DNA from: Dryas octopetala
Taxonomy: Eukaryota > Streptophyta > Magnoliopsida > Rosales > Rosaceae
Direction of reading: 5' to 3'
Length of the DNA stretch: 64,000 nucleotides
NCBI GenBank assembly: GCA_963921425.1
Contig: OY992834.1
Coordinates: 9,717,271-9,781,270, forward strand
The notes beneath the pieces are model-generated. The model made no database searches. It was not told the DNA's origin and saw only the letters and a program-made list of their open reading frames with translations. Below, in pieces: positions 42,875-54,970 of the stretch. The stretch's first letter is position 1. Each line of letters starts with the position of its first letter. The position numbers and the translations under genes are program-made.

Positions 42875-45800
42875 TCAAAAAGGCATCACTTGTTTCCGAA
42901 TAAAGTAGAGGCCAGTAGGACCACCATTTGGGAGCAGCGCCAACCTGACCACGCTTTCAGCACCTTCATCAATGGTTAAGGTGCCAACATTGCAGACCAT
43001 ATCTGTTTTGACAGATCCAGGGCAGACACAATTGATGCAGAAATTTGGATACTTTTTGGCCAGAATTCTAGTGTATGCGCTTACGGCTGCTTTTGAGAGA
43101 CTATAGGCCACAAAGAATCGAGGCCAGCTTTTGGTTTCTACCAAACCTTGGTTGAAGTCTTCTAAAAACTTACACAATACTGCATCTACTCTCTCTTCTG
43201 TAAGGTTTTCAGCATCACTTAGTATCCCTTTAGCCCATCCATCTGGAAAACGCTGAATCCAAAATTCCAAATGCAAGACAGGAGAGTTTTAATTGATTTG
43301 AGAACAGAAACATTGCATCTACATAAAAACAAATAGATGAATTGCGCATAATTAAGCCTTTTACCACTAGTGTTCTAAGAAAGCCAAAATATTTTGAAAT
43401 GTTTAGACCCCGTTTGGTATCCTTTCCGGAAACAGTTTTTATCTTTTATCTATGATATATATATAGAATAAGGAAGAAGATCTTTTAAAACAGTATTTGA
43501 AACACACTCCTAGTATCACTAGAAAAATGGTAAGTGATCAAAAATTTTAATGGATCTTCTATTGTATAGTCATAGCTCTAATAGACTTCCTACTAAAGAA
43601 AAAAAAATTTATTAAGGGCTAGTAGATGCTCCAAAACCGTTTCAATCAGGCCCATCTATGAATGAATAAGAAAATGCTCTTAGAGAGGGTATGCCACATC
43701 ACCTAACATAAAATAAAAACATTAATTACAAAGAAAAATACTTAATGCCAAAGAATTCTCCAAAATATTTTTTAAGGGAAATAAATGTACTGAACTATTA
43801 AATTCAACTTCATCAACCATATCAACAACCAGTAGAAACTTGAGTTTCTTAGGAGAATGCCAAAAAAGAAATATATCTTTCAAGTTGTTCTTACCGTTAA
43901 CTGAGCAACAGTAGAAGAAACATTAACAAGTCTTGGGGAATCGGATAGCTGGAGAAGGGGCAGAAGTGCTTCAGTCACTCGTTTGGTACCATGGTAGTTT
44001 GTTTTCAGGCATTCTTCTGCTAATTCATAAGTTGGTGTTGATACTTCATTCCAGTCAACTTCATCAGGCTTCTGCATCCAGGTGATGAAAGTTAAACCTC
44101 TTGGAAACTATTCATCATTACTTTCCTAACTTAAACGTGAAAGAAAATTGTAGAAGGATTGTGCTCCCAGAAAATTGCATTGCCTAATCCCCTAACACAC
44201 CCCAAACAAGAAAATTATTTTGCATCAAATAATAGACAGCATAATGTCACTGATCTATAATTGGATTGCTAGATATAGCATGGCTTTCTTTGCAAAACAT
44301 TAACAACAAGCAGCAGTATCCAATTTGACTTGATAGGTTTGAGGAACTTCATATCAAAGCATAGATCATTGTAAGAGCAAGTTTTCAAAAGAAACTCATA
44401 TAACAGATGCTAGACTGATCTTAACACAGATTTTCTTTTTAGTAAGACAAGGGAAGACATATCACCGAATTCCCAAAATCCATTTTTCGGACATTTAATC
44501 TTTCAACCTCTAATCAGGGAGAATACTGAATATAAAAACAGGGACAATACTGAATACAAAACCTTCCCCATTTTAGCGCTTATGATTATTCCACTTTACT
44601 TTGTTAAGAAATATTAACAATCATCATGGACCATATAACAACATAAAGTCCAACCAGATATAAACTTCAAGCAACTCACTTTTCTTCAATTAATACTGCA
44701 GCCAATTCCAAAATCACCTTCACCTAGCAATATAATATGTATGGTGTATAATTCAGTGTGCAGTGCATAATAACTTGTGGAAGCCTGTAGAAATTGCTAG
44801 AGGAGGGCCTTCTATTTCCCACCTGTTTTTTGCAGATGATTTTATCCTCTTTTCTGAAGCATCTGTGGAGCAAGCTCAAGTTATAAGCAGTGTCTTGACT
44901 TGTTTTGTACTGCTTCTGGACAGCAAGTTAGTTTTGAAAAATCCAGAATTTTCTGCTCTCCCAATGGCCCAATACTGACTCTCAGTTGGCTAATGACATT
45001 GCTTGCATATGTGCTCCCCCTTTAACTGAGAATCTTGGTGTTCCTCCCATTCACACTAGGGTTACCAATGATACCTATAGCACAATTGTTGATAAAAGTG
45101 CAGCAAAGACTGGCATCTTGGAAGAGCCATATCCTATCCTTGGCTGGAAGACTTACTTGCGACTTGCAGTCTGTAGTGGCAGCAATTCCCATATATTCTA
45201 TGCAAACAGTCCATCTCCCTATGTTTGTTTGCAGTAAGTTGGATAAGTTGAGCAGGGACTTTCTTTGGGGTCACACAGAGGACAAATCTAAGGTCCATTT
45301 GGTGAATTGGGATGTGGTTTGTAAACGTAAAGGTGGTAAAGCTTTTGGTGGTCTTGATTTAAAAAAGGCTCATGTTATGAATCAATCCCTCTTAGCCAAG
45401 ACTGGTTGGAAGCTTCTCAAAATGATCAGGGCCTTTGGGCCCAAGTCATGAATGGGAAGTATCTTAAACATTGTGATATTCTTGCTCCTCAAGATTGGTC
45501 TTATACCAATTGCTCTAGCACTTGGGGGAATATCTTCAGAGGCTGTAAGTTTTCTGTGGATATTTGGAATGCTATGGCTCTTCACTCTCTTTCCTTTGGG
45601 TTTAGGGATTGGCTGACTGCTAACTTGAGGTCTAAGCATATCATTTTTCATGGTGTTCCTTGGTATCTGGTCTTAGTCTCATCTCAAATCTAATTGATCC
45701 TATCCATCCCCTGTGTAATCTGGTGTTTGAAATTGTTGGCAGAAGTTGGGAGTGTTCAGTGGTGAACATTTACAGAGAGCAGAATAGAGTTGCTGATTGT

Positions 45801-48070
45801 TTGGCTACGCTTATAGAGGCCTTCTACTATGGGAAGAATCAAATTTTGTGACCCAAAACCCATTTTGGGTCTCAAATAGTATCGAGACTCATTTCTCACT
45901 GTAATGGTGTTGAGACCCAAAATGGGTCTTAATGTTTTATATCTATTTAAAATATGACTAATATTAATTAAGTGATGTTTAATTTATAATTTAAAACTCA
46001 AACAATTATAAAATTATACCTCTGGTTTTATTTTAATGAGATCTTTAAACTAAGATCAATATTGAATATATTTAAAATGACGACGACAATCTTGATATGA
46101 ACGACGACAAATATTTAAAAGAAACCACACTAAACCAACTAAATGCTAGAACAAGTACATGAAATTAACAACAACAACACCTGACAACCGTCAAGAGTCC
46201 TCTCTAGCCAAGCCATCACTAAGGCTTCATCTTCAGCTACCACCCACGCATTTCCTCTAGGAGCCATGACAAAGAAAGTATTTTTTTGTGCAAATTTGGT
46301 AAAGAAAGGTTGATGTTTGTGATGAAAAACTATGAGTGTTGTATGGTATATATAGACCCATTTGAGAATATAGTTGTTGGAGGGTTTGGGGAATTTTCTA
46401 AAATTTTTTAGATTTTTTAATTATTTGTTTTCAAAAAATAAAGGTGGTGTGATCTTGACTGTTGATTATCAACGGTCCTTTAATCAGGGCCGTTGGTGAA
46501 ATGCACGCATGGGGAAGGTGTGGTGAACGGCGCACCAGCAGATAGGTGGGGCCCACGTTGGCACATGCGTCAGTCTGGCCTCCCACAGTCTCTCCCCCTG
46601 CAGCTGTCAGGTGGGTGGGCATCTTCATTTTGGGTCTCACACAAAATGGGTCACAGTGTGACCCATATCTAGGTTATACTTTGGGTTTCAAGGGATTTTG
46701 GGTTACATTTTCCGTCCCATAGTGGCAAGTTGTGACCCATTTGGGACCCAAAATGGGTTTTGGATCACAAAATCTGGTGGCACAGTAGAAGGCCTTAATT
46801 TGGTGCTGGGCTTAGGTTATCATACACTTTTTATTTGGCCTGGAGGTTATCATACCCTTGATTCCCCTCCTTTCCCTTTGTTTGTCTGCTGATGATGCTA
46901 CTCATGTAGCCTCTGCCGGGGCTAATCCTGTTTAGCCTATCTTTTTTTTCGGGATTAGGCCCGCCATTGTACCAAAAAAAAAGAAAAAGTGTATGGTATA
47001 TTGGTATATAGATTCTTACCTCAATAGGTAGAGCTCTAAAAGCTTCAGGGTTTAGTATGCATCCAATAACTCCTGCATTGTTTACCTACAAAGTACAGAA
47101 GTTCCAACAGTTTCATCTTTGTTATGTGTATATCAATTCAATGTTCGAGAAAGAGTTCAATGTAGAGACTTGGAATTGGAATATGTTCCTACTGCAGCTA
47201 ATACAGCAGACATGCTTACTAAGGGTCTTCATAGTCCTCTTCATAAAACCCTCATGAACAGAAGAAAGAAAGGCTTGAGAAAGAATTAGAACCATGTATT
47301 AAAAATGAGATTCAGAGATTACAATATGAGCACACAAGCTTACAGCTCTATATAGAAAAGATAACAATCAGACTAACACAACCAACTAACTAATACCAAC
47401 TGAACCGTAACAACAAGGCCACTTGTCAGTGATCTACTGGCTATTACTAAACTAATTATTCCAACTCTTCAAGCCACTCATGTAAGGACACGTGGACTGC
47501 CAACTTATATAGTCTATAGTCAACACAAGCAAGTATGCTCACTCATGATTTCAGTCCTTTTAGTTGTTAACTACAAGATTCAGCTAATTTTTGCAAGTAT
47601 CATCATAAACAGAGATCATCACAATTGTAATATTTTGCTTTATTGAATTAAGCAATAAAAGTGAAATTAAAATTTCAAGATGAGCATACATGAAGATATC
47701 ATACCAAGATATCAAGTTTCCCAAATTGGGTTTTGACAAAATCTGCAAGCGAAGCAATGCTAGAAGGGTCTGTTATATCAAGTTGATGAAAAACCACAAG
47801 GTCAGAGATGCCACACTCTTTTAATTTTTCAACAGCTTCAAGACCCCTCTTCTCATCTCTAGCAGTTAACACCACCATGACCCCATTTGAAGCCAACTGC
47901 CTAACTGTTCCAAATCCAACCCCTTTATTAGCTCCAGTAACAACTGCGCACCTGACAAAAAGAAAACCCCATGTGAAACAATAAGAATGGGTGTTATTGA
48001 TCTGGCCAATGGGAAAGTTAAAAGCATGCACAAGAGCTGGGTAGTAGTAGGGGGTGAGGGACTACCTCAT
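42875..48070 (-). CDS. SDR1: short-chain dehydrogenase/reductase, neomenthol dehydrogenase/salutaridine reductase-like
   Basis: Classical NADP(H) SDR of the plant carbonyl-reductase-like group, which reduces ketones of monoterpenes, alkaloids and other small carbonyls. Exons (minus strand): 48066-48070, 47705-47951, 47020-47085, 43895-44071, 42875-43252. Joined: 290 aa in frame. Motifs: TGANKGVG (residues 7-14), NNAG (86-89), catalytic Ser in VNVSS (about 158-159) and YSLSK (Tyr215, Lys219). Exon 1 is only ATGAG. Compared with SDR2, 15 coding bases are missing in frame, so the protein starts MRCAVVTG instead of MTEATKRYAVVTG. Intron 3 (about 2.9 kb) holds a LINE with a nested TIR element, and intron 2 a copia remnant. 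The frame is intact, so the gene may still work. Substrate unknown. Confidence 0.88.
45818..46794. mobile_element. TIR DNA element nested in the LINE
   Basis: The ends are inverted repeats of about 50 bases. The left opens GGCCTTCTACTATGGGAAG and the right, reverse-complemented, opens GGCCTTCTACTGTGCCACC. Both go on into ATTTTGTGA(C/T)CCAAAACCC. It interrupts the RNase-H region of the LINE and so inserted later. The superfamily is uncertain, because the symmetric GGCC ends blur the target duplication. Confidence 0.75.
46165..46267 (-). pseudogene. SANT/Myb-like coding fragment inside the nested TIR element
   Basis: Starting with ATG at 46267 the frame reads [18 protein letters not shown]. 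This resembles the first helix of the trihelix/SANT-like domain found in ORF1 of PIF/Harbinger elements and related plant proteins. The frame ends within about 40 codons, so this is a fragment at best. The match is weak and short. Confidence 0.3.
47139..47528 (+). mobile_element. Ty1/copia retrotransposon remnant in SDR1 intron 2
   Basis: The + strand encodes [20 protein letters not shown], the end of the copia RNase H (the ADxLTK motif). A non-coding tail that may be LTR-derived follows. The corresponding intron of SDR2 (53040-53257) lacks about 390 bases here, which shows an insertion. Integrase and reverse transcriptase are absent. Confidence 0.75.
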
Positions 48071-51000
48071 TGTTGATGAGCTTCCAGCTAATTCCTATCT
48101 TTCCACCAGAGCATCACGACCACAAACTGTCAATTGTTAATTTATATTAGAAATGAGTAATGCTAGATACGTTACTTTATCTACATTCTCATTCCACGTT
48201 TTTCTCTTACAATTGTAGATTACCATTTAAAGTTGATCTTTTTAAAAATTAACAAAATTGAAAAATCATTCATCAAAATTAAATAGTATTTTAAATTATA
48301 TAATAATTAAAAAGTCAAACAAAATAATAAAGTAAAAGGTATTACAATTTACAAATACTACATCACATGACACTATAATAAAAAAATAAAAATAATATTA
48401 CATCACAAATATTACATTAATTTATACTGTATTGTATTAAAAAAAAATAAAAATCCAGTTACAACTTAACTGTGACTGTCTTGGTAAATTGAAAGAGACA
48501 ACTCACATCACTATATTATGTATTATTTTGAGTAAAAGTATTGTTTTGACCTCTATTTATACTATATTGTAGTATAATTTCTCTAAAAAAAATTCAATTA
48601 AGTCACAACTTAACTGTGACTGTTTCACAACTTAAATGTGACTGTCGTTCAGTCACAACTAAATTTGAAGTTGTGAGTGTTGTATAGTTACAACTAAATG
48701 TAAAGTTGAGACTACATTAGCAATTTTCAAAATGTCAAATGAAAAAAGTTCAAATCAAAGGGGCCAACATATTTGTAACCTAATCTAAAAAACTACATTT
48801 AAATTTAGTAGTTGAATTGAAATATTATATAGTTTTCATGTTATGCCAAAAAATTATTGAAATTTGGTATTTAATCATAATTTTATATTTATTTAATTAT
48901 TATTAAATAAACAAATATTTTTTTATAACAATTAGACTCACTATTTTTTTATAATAGTTATATAATCAAATAAATTTTAATTTAGTTAATTTTTTACTAA
49001 GATAACCTTTAAAGAATATAGTAAATAATTATAAACCCCCTAATTGATCCACTCGCTGACATCGCCCAGCTGTTGCATCTTGGTCCAGCGCTATCTCCAT
49101 CCCATATTTAAAAAATTAATTATTGCACATGTGCACATCGCTGACATCACCCAGTTGCATGATCCACTTGCTGACATCGCCCAGCTAGTGCAGCTTGGTC
49201 CAAACCTTGTACAAGTGGGAAACATGGCCAACCAACTCATAGTAGAATTAACTATATTTATACAGTTTTATAGATATTTAATTTCTAATTCTAATTTGTC
49301 TATTTTTATTGCAAATTAGTTTAACTATTTTTTTTATTGCAAAATAGTGTAATTATTTATTTTTATTACAAAGTAGTGTAACTATTTTTTGTACGTGCTT
49401 GACTTGAGTTTGAGTCACTTTGTGTGCAAATTCTTATAATTTTTGCACATAAAGGCTTGTTATATAGTAGATCCTATGTGGCAAGTAGTGGCTCAAGAAG
49501 TGGCGAACTATGCTAGTGTGTCAATGGGACGGGCCAGCGGAAACGATCAATGAAACTAAAAATCGATAACTGAAACTGAAAAAACGATCACTAAAATTTT
49601 AAAAAAATCAATCACTAAAAATAAAAAATCGATAACTAAAACTAAAAAATCAATTAATGAAATTGAATCGATTATTGAAACTAAATCAATCACTGAAACT
49701 AAATCGATCACTGAAATTGAAAATCTGAAACTGAAACTGAAAAAAAATGATCACTAAAATTGAAAAATTGATAACTGAAACTAAAAAAAATGATCACTTA
49801 AACTGAAAAAATTGACAACTGAAATTGAACTGATCACTGAAACTGGAAACATGATAATTGAAACTGAAAATCTATAGCTAAAACTAAAAAAATGATCACT
49901 AAAATTGAAAAATTAATAACTGAAACTGAAAAAATGATTACTAAAACTGAAAAATCGATAACTAAAACTGAAAAAAAAAAAATCACGGAAACTGAAAATC
50001 AATCATTGAAACTGAAAATTGATAATTGAAAATTAAAAACAGTTATACTAAATTTTCAATAAAAAAAATTACTCTAAATTAAAATGAAAAAAATTACACG
50101 AAATTTGCAATAAAAAAATAATTAGACTTAATTTATAAAATTAAACATTGAAATAAGAAAGATTTCAAATATGTTAAAATGTTTATAAATATCATTAATT
50201 ATCTATATTAACACACAAGTCACAAACCTCTATTATAGGGTGATTGTTAAATGCCTTTGGTGGTCTCGGGTTCAATCCCCAGTTGAAGCCAAAAGCAATT
50301 TTTTTACTCAACTTAAGGTAGCAAGTATCATGTCCGTTAAAAAATTAAAAAATAATAAGAAAATTAATGTAAGGTTGCTAGTTGCTTAGCGTGAGCTCAA
50401 GAACAGAGGTAGTAGGCTTGCGTCAGTTGATGCATGGGCCGATAGCAGTAACTTGGGGATTTAAAATTAGACACTATAAAGAATATGCTAAAAAATGAAC
50501 AATTTTAATCACAAGACTATAATAATAAAGTTGAAAGAAAAAATAGATTTAGCCATTTAGGAATGCAATCCTCATTAGATTTTACTTGTTCTCGGACCGA
50601 CTCAGATTTTGCATCTCCGTCACTTTCACTTAACTTACCGATGTTAATCAACTCCACATCAGGCGTATATTTTTTCCAGCCAAAACTCACCGTTTTACTC
50701 TGCCTTCTTCTCCCTCGATCTGGTTCCTCCCATCCTCATGAAAGAACCCACAGAAACAGTGAGAGCGCTGGAAATGGAAGATGCCAAGATGGGTTTTGAG
50801 AGGGGAGAGAATGGTGCGGATGAAGGTGTTGAATAACCAGAACAGCAGCTTCATTATGTACAAGTGGCAGCGGAGCCGATGAGTGTATGTGGGTTTGTTG
50901 TCCATTGAGCAAATTTCCCGGGAAAATTATCTGCTTTCTTTGTTTATTTCCATCACTTTTCAAATGTGTGGGTTTGTCCATTGATAATGTATTTGATAAT

Positions 51001-51549
51001 TTGATATTGGGATCGATTTGGTTTAAATTAAAAAGCTGAAAAGATGCTCACTGTTTGTGGTTCATTATGGCCTTGGCTATTTCAACCAGAAAGCAGAAAG
51101 CTTTTCTTTTCCTTTTTTCATACTCTATATATGGAATATTTATGCAGTGGCACAAAGAAAGAAAGGAACAGCTCTATGATTAGTCAGACACATTGTAAGT
51201 ACATCCATTTGTTCCACATACTTAAATCATATATGCAAGTCACTTATATGAGATGCAACAAAGTTTATCACCTAAACCTCAAATAGCAGCACCTACATTA
51301 ACTTACACTGGACAAAGAATAATCTGTAAGATAACTTATTCATACTGCAGAATAATCATATAAAACCTCTAGGGATGTGATCACTCAAATACCCCTGTAA
51401 CATAAGTCCCTAACTTCATAGATAACACTGTAAAGTGTAAACCCATGTATTTGAAATAGTCTTATCACACTGAGAATCCAAAATGTTGTACATAAACTGT
51501 TTGATCATTATGCATGAAATATAGAAAGGGCCTCTGTAATCACCTATAC
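48071..51549. other. SDR1-SDR2 spacer, no gene seen
   Basis: AT-rich DNA with several local repeats: 48470-48710 (CACAACTTAACTGTGACTG units), 49036-49205 (GCTGACATCGCCCAGCT units) and a long degenerate minisatellite at 49545-50035. At 50563-50920 lies a block also found upstream of SDR3. The block 51045-51490 repeats the SDR1 3' flank. Confidence 0.6.
49545..50035 (+). repeat. Degenerate ~21-bp minisatellite
   Basis: About 22 imperfect units on the theme GAAAAATCGATCACTGAAACT, with alternation of GATCACT and GATAACT units. There are no constant spacers or direct-repeat/spacer alternation. Confidence 0.85.
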
Positions 51550-53638
51550 TTAAAATGGCGTCTCTTCTTGCCGAATAAAGTAGAGGCCAGTAGGACCGCC
51601 ATTTGGGAGCAGCGCCAACCCGACAAGGCTTTCAGCGCCTTCGTCAATGGTTAAGATGCCAGCATTGCAGACTATATCTGTTTTGACAAATCCAGGGCAG
51701 ACACAATTGATGCAGAAATTTGGATACTTCTTGGCCAGAATTCTAGTGTATGCGCTTACGGCTGCTTTTGAGAGTCTATAGGCTGCATTGAAAGGATGCC
51801 AGCTTTCTAGGAAACCTTGTTTGAAGTCTTGTAAAAACCCACACAATACTGCATCTATTCTCTCTTCTGTAAGGTTCTCAGCATCACTCAGTACCCCTTT
51901 AGCCCATCCATCTGGAAAACGCTGAAATAAAATGCGAAGACAGGAGAATTTTAATCGATTTGAGCTTTGCGTATACATATAAATAACTAGACGAATTGCT
52001 CATAATTAAGCCTTTTAATTAATGCCAAAGAATTCTCCAACATATTTTTTAAGGAAAATAAATGTACTGAACTATTTAGTTCAACTTCATCAACCATATT
52101 GACAACTAGTAGAAACTTGAGTTTCTTAGGAGAATGCCAAAAATGAAATATCTATATATATATATATATTGTTGAAGTTGTTCATACCGTTAACTTAGCA
52201 ACAACAGAAGAAACATTAACAATTCTTGGGGAACCGGATAGCTGGAGCAGGGGCAGAAGTGCTTCAGTCACTCCTTTGGTACCATGGTAGTTTGTTTTCA
52301 GGCATTCTTCTGCTAACTCGTATGTTGGTGTCATTATTTCACTCCAATCAAAATCATCAGGCTTCTGCATCCAGGTGATGAAAGTTAATCCTCTTGGTAA
52401 CTATTCATCATTACTTTCCTAACTAATACGAGAAAGAAAATTATAAAATTTGTCCATGACAACATAATATCACTGATCCATAATTGGAATGTAGATAATA
52501 GCGTGGTTTTCTTTGCAAAACATTAACAACAAGCAGCAGTATCTTATTTGACTTGATAGGTTTGAGGACCTTCATATCAATGCATAGATCGTTGTAAAAG
52601 CAAGTTTCCAAAACCAACTCATAGAATAGATGCTAGAATGATCTTGACACAGATTTTCTTTTTAGTAAGACAAGGGAGGACATATCACTGAATCCCAAAA
52701 TCCATTTTTCAAACATTTAATCTTTCAACCTCCAAACAATTGGACAACATTGAATATAAAGCCTTCCCCATTTTAGCGCTTATGATTATTCTCTTTACTT
52801 TGTTAAGAAATATTAACAATGATCATGACCATATAACAACATAAAGTCCCAACCGTATATAACCTTCAAGTAACTCACTCTTCCTCAATTAATACTGCAC
52901 CCAATTCCAAAATCACCTTTACCTAGCCATGAAGTATGTATGGGATATAGATGCTTACCTCACTGGGTGCAGCTCTAAAAGCTTCAGGGTTTAGTATGCA
53001 TCCAATAACTCCTGCATTGTTTACCTACAGAGTACAGAAGTTCCAACATTCTCATCTTTGATATGTGTATATCAACTCAGAATATAAATTCAAGCAAGTA
53101 TGTTCACTTTCATAAAATTCAGTCCTTTTAGTTGGATTAACTACAAGATTCAGCTAAATTTTGCAAGTATCATCATTAAACATAGATGAGTGATTGTAAC
53201 ATTTTGCTCTATTGATTTAAGCGATAAAAGTAAACTCAAAATTTAAAGATATTATACCAAGATATCAAGTTTCCCAAATTGGGTTTTGACAAAATCTGCC
53301 AGGGAAGCAATGCTAGCAGGGTCTGTTACATCAAGCTGATGAAAAACAACGAGGTCAGAGAGGCCACACTCTTTTAATTTTTCAACAGCTTCAAGACCCC
53401 TCTTCTCATCTCTAGCAGTTAGCACCACCATGACCCCATTTGAAGCCAACTGCCTAACTGTTCCAAAGCCAACCCCTTTATTAGCCCCTGTAACAACTGC
53501 GTACCTGACACACAAAAAAACCCATGCAAAATCACAAGAAATGGGTGTTATTCAAGTGGCCAAGAGGGTCTAATGGAAAAGTCCAAAGCATACACAAGAA
53601 CTAGATAGTAGGTACTACCTCTTTGTTGCTTCCGTCAT
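51550..53638 (-). CDS. SDR2: short-chain dehydrogenase/reductase, neomenthol dehydrogenase-like
   Basis: Exons (minus strand): 53619-53638, 53258-53504, 52959-53024, 52188-52364, 51550-51921. Joined: 293 aa in frame, starting [23 protein letters not shown]-binding TGxxxGxG, NNAG, VNVSS and the catalytic YRLSK are all present. Compared with SDR1 the proteins are near-identical through exon 2. Introns are short (about 1.8 kb in total), showing the uninterrupted state of SDR1's introns. It is the most conventional member of the array. The oxidoreductase role is firm from family; the substrate is unknown. Confidence 0.92.
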
Positions 53639-53696
53639 TGTTGATGAGTTTCCAGCTTATTCCTAGCTTTCCACTGGAGCATCACAATTTCAAAAA

Positions 53697-53940
53697 CAGT
53701 CAACACCAACTATCATTTATAATTAGATTTTACTTGTTCTCCACTCTTCATCAGAAACAGTCAACACCAACTATACTTTATAATCAGATTTTACTTGTTC
53801 TCCACTCTTCATCAGAAAAAGTCAACACCAACTATACTTTATAATTACATTTTACTTGTTCTCCACTTAAGCATCACAGACAGTCAACATTAACTATCAT
53901 TTCTAATTAGATTTTACTTGTTCTCAGACCGACTCGGATT
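53697..53940. repeat. Four-copy 61-bp tandem repeat in the SDR2 promoter
   Basis: Units begin CAGTCAACA(C/T)(C/T)AACTAT at about 53697, 53758, 53819 and 53881. Each contains GATTTTACTTGTTCTC. The array starts about 60 bases upstream of the SDR2 start codon. Confidence 0.9.
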
Positions 53941-54349
53941 TTGACCCAAAAAAACTTATAAAGAGGGTATATTCAATTAAGATTTTAAATGATTTTGATG
54001 AAATTAAAAAGTCTGGTGTATTCAATTAAAATTTTTAAAGAGTTTATAAAAGTCTGGTGGTATTCAATCAATACTTTTAAAAAGTTTATGTTATTCAATT
54101 AAGACTTAGAGTCTATAAAAGGAACATGCTATTCAAAAAGTTATTGACTTTATTAAATGATAGACTTTAAAAACTTTCATGGACTTTGTAGTGTAAATTA
54201 TGTTATATCAAAGTCAATAATTCTCTGGCATTCCCTTTGCAGATTTCAAAGAATTTTAAATATTAAAAAGTTATTAAAAAAGTGATATTTATTTATTTTT
54301 TAAACAGCGATGCTAAACCCCTAATCTAATCCGTGATCACTCCATCAGC

Positions 54350-54600
54350 ATATATTTTTTTAAGCCAAAACTCACCGTTTTACTCTGCCTTCTTCTCCCT
54401 CCGCTTTGGTTCCTTTCATGAACGAACCCAAAGACACAGAAAGCGCTAGAAGTGGAAGATTCCAAATGGGTTCTGAGAAGGAAGAGAATGGTGCAGAGAA
54501 AGATGGTGAACAACCAGAAGAGCAGCTTCATTATGGAGAAGTGTATGTGGGTTTGTTGTCCGTTGCGCAAATTTCCCAGGAAAATTCTATCTTTTGGTTA
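54350..54600 (+). repeat. Duplicated non-SDR block (second copy), with a short open frame
   Basis: This resembles 50690-50920: GCCAAAACTCACCGTTTTAC, then a purine-rich stretch, then GAGCAGCTTCATTATG. In this copy the plus frame stays open from 54406 to 54669 (acidic, MGSEKEENGAEKDGEQPEE). In the other copy the same frame is broken. No family is recognised. It may be a captured piece of an unrelated gene. Confidence 0.5.
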
Positions 54601-54811
54601 CTTTTCCAGAACTTTTCAAATGTGTGGTTTTTCTTTCTTCTTTTTTGTTTTTGTTTTTTTCTTTTGTGAGATGTTGATAAGTGTATTTAACACTGAACAT
54701 AAAAGACGCTACTTTGCATACATTATAATTTATAACTTGGAATTTTTCAATTACATGTTATATTTTGGTAGTTACAGTACAAAATGGGATACATAGCCCT
54801 TGAAATGCTTC

Positions 54812-54970
54812 AAGGATCATTATTTTATGAAATTGAAAAAGGGTCTGTTATACTGATCACAAGGGTGAGACTTCCCAACATCATTGGCAGATAGTCTTCT
54901 TACAAGGATCATTATTTCATGAAATTGAAAAAGTGTCTATTAGTTATACTGATCAAAAGGGTGAGACTTC
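54812..54970. repeat. Duplicated SDR3 3' end
   Basis: The string around the stop codon, GGATCATTATTT(C/T)ATGAAATTG and ATACTGATCA(C/A)AAGGGTGAGA, occurs twice, about 90 bases apart. The second, outer copy lies in the 3' flank. Confidence 0.75.

Larger units (their letters stand above)
44751..46989 (+). mobile_element. 5'-truncated, degenerate LINE in SDR1 intron 3
   Basis: Inserted opposite to the SDR gene. SDR2 has continuous sequence at this point. Frames show a reverse-transcriptase piece with HLFFADDF (YADD-type box, about 44832-44840), a middle part ([13 protein letters not shown]) and an RNase-H-like end ([10 protein letters not shown]). All are broken by stops and frameshifts. The 3' end is A-rich (46971-46989). 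Similar flanks GTATGGTGTATA (44739-44750) and GTATGGTATAT (46991-47001) look like an aged target duplication. Confidence 0.85.

Noticed and set aside
49545..50035. CRISPR-like regular repeats
   Set aside because: Units are contiguous and degenerate with no unique spacers, and the genome is a plant's. It is a minisatellite.
50240..50300. GGTTCAATCCCC box suggesting a tRNA or SINE
   Set aside because: No convincing A-box at the right distance, no cloverleaf and no A-rich tail. A single box match is not enough.
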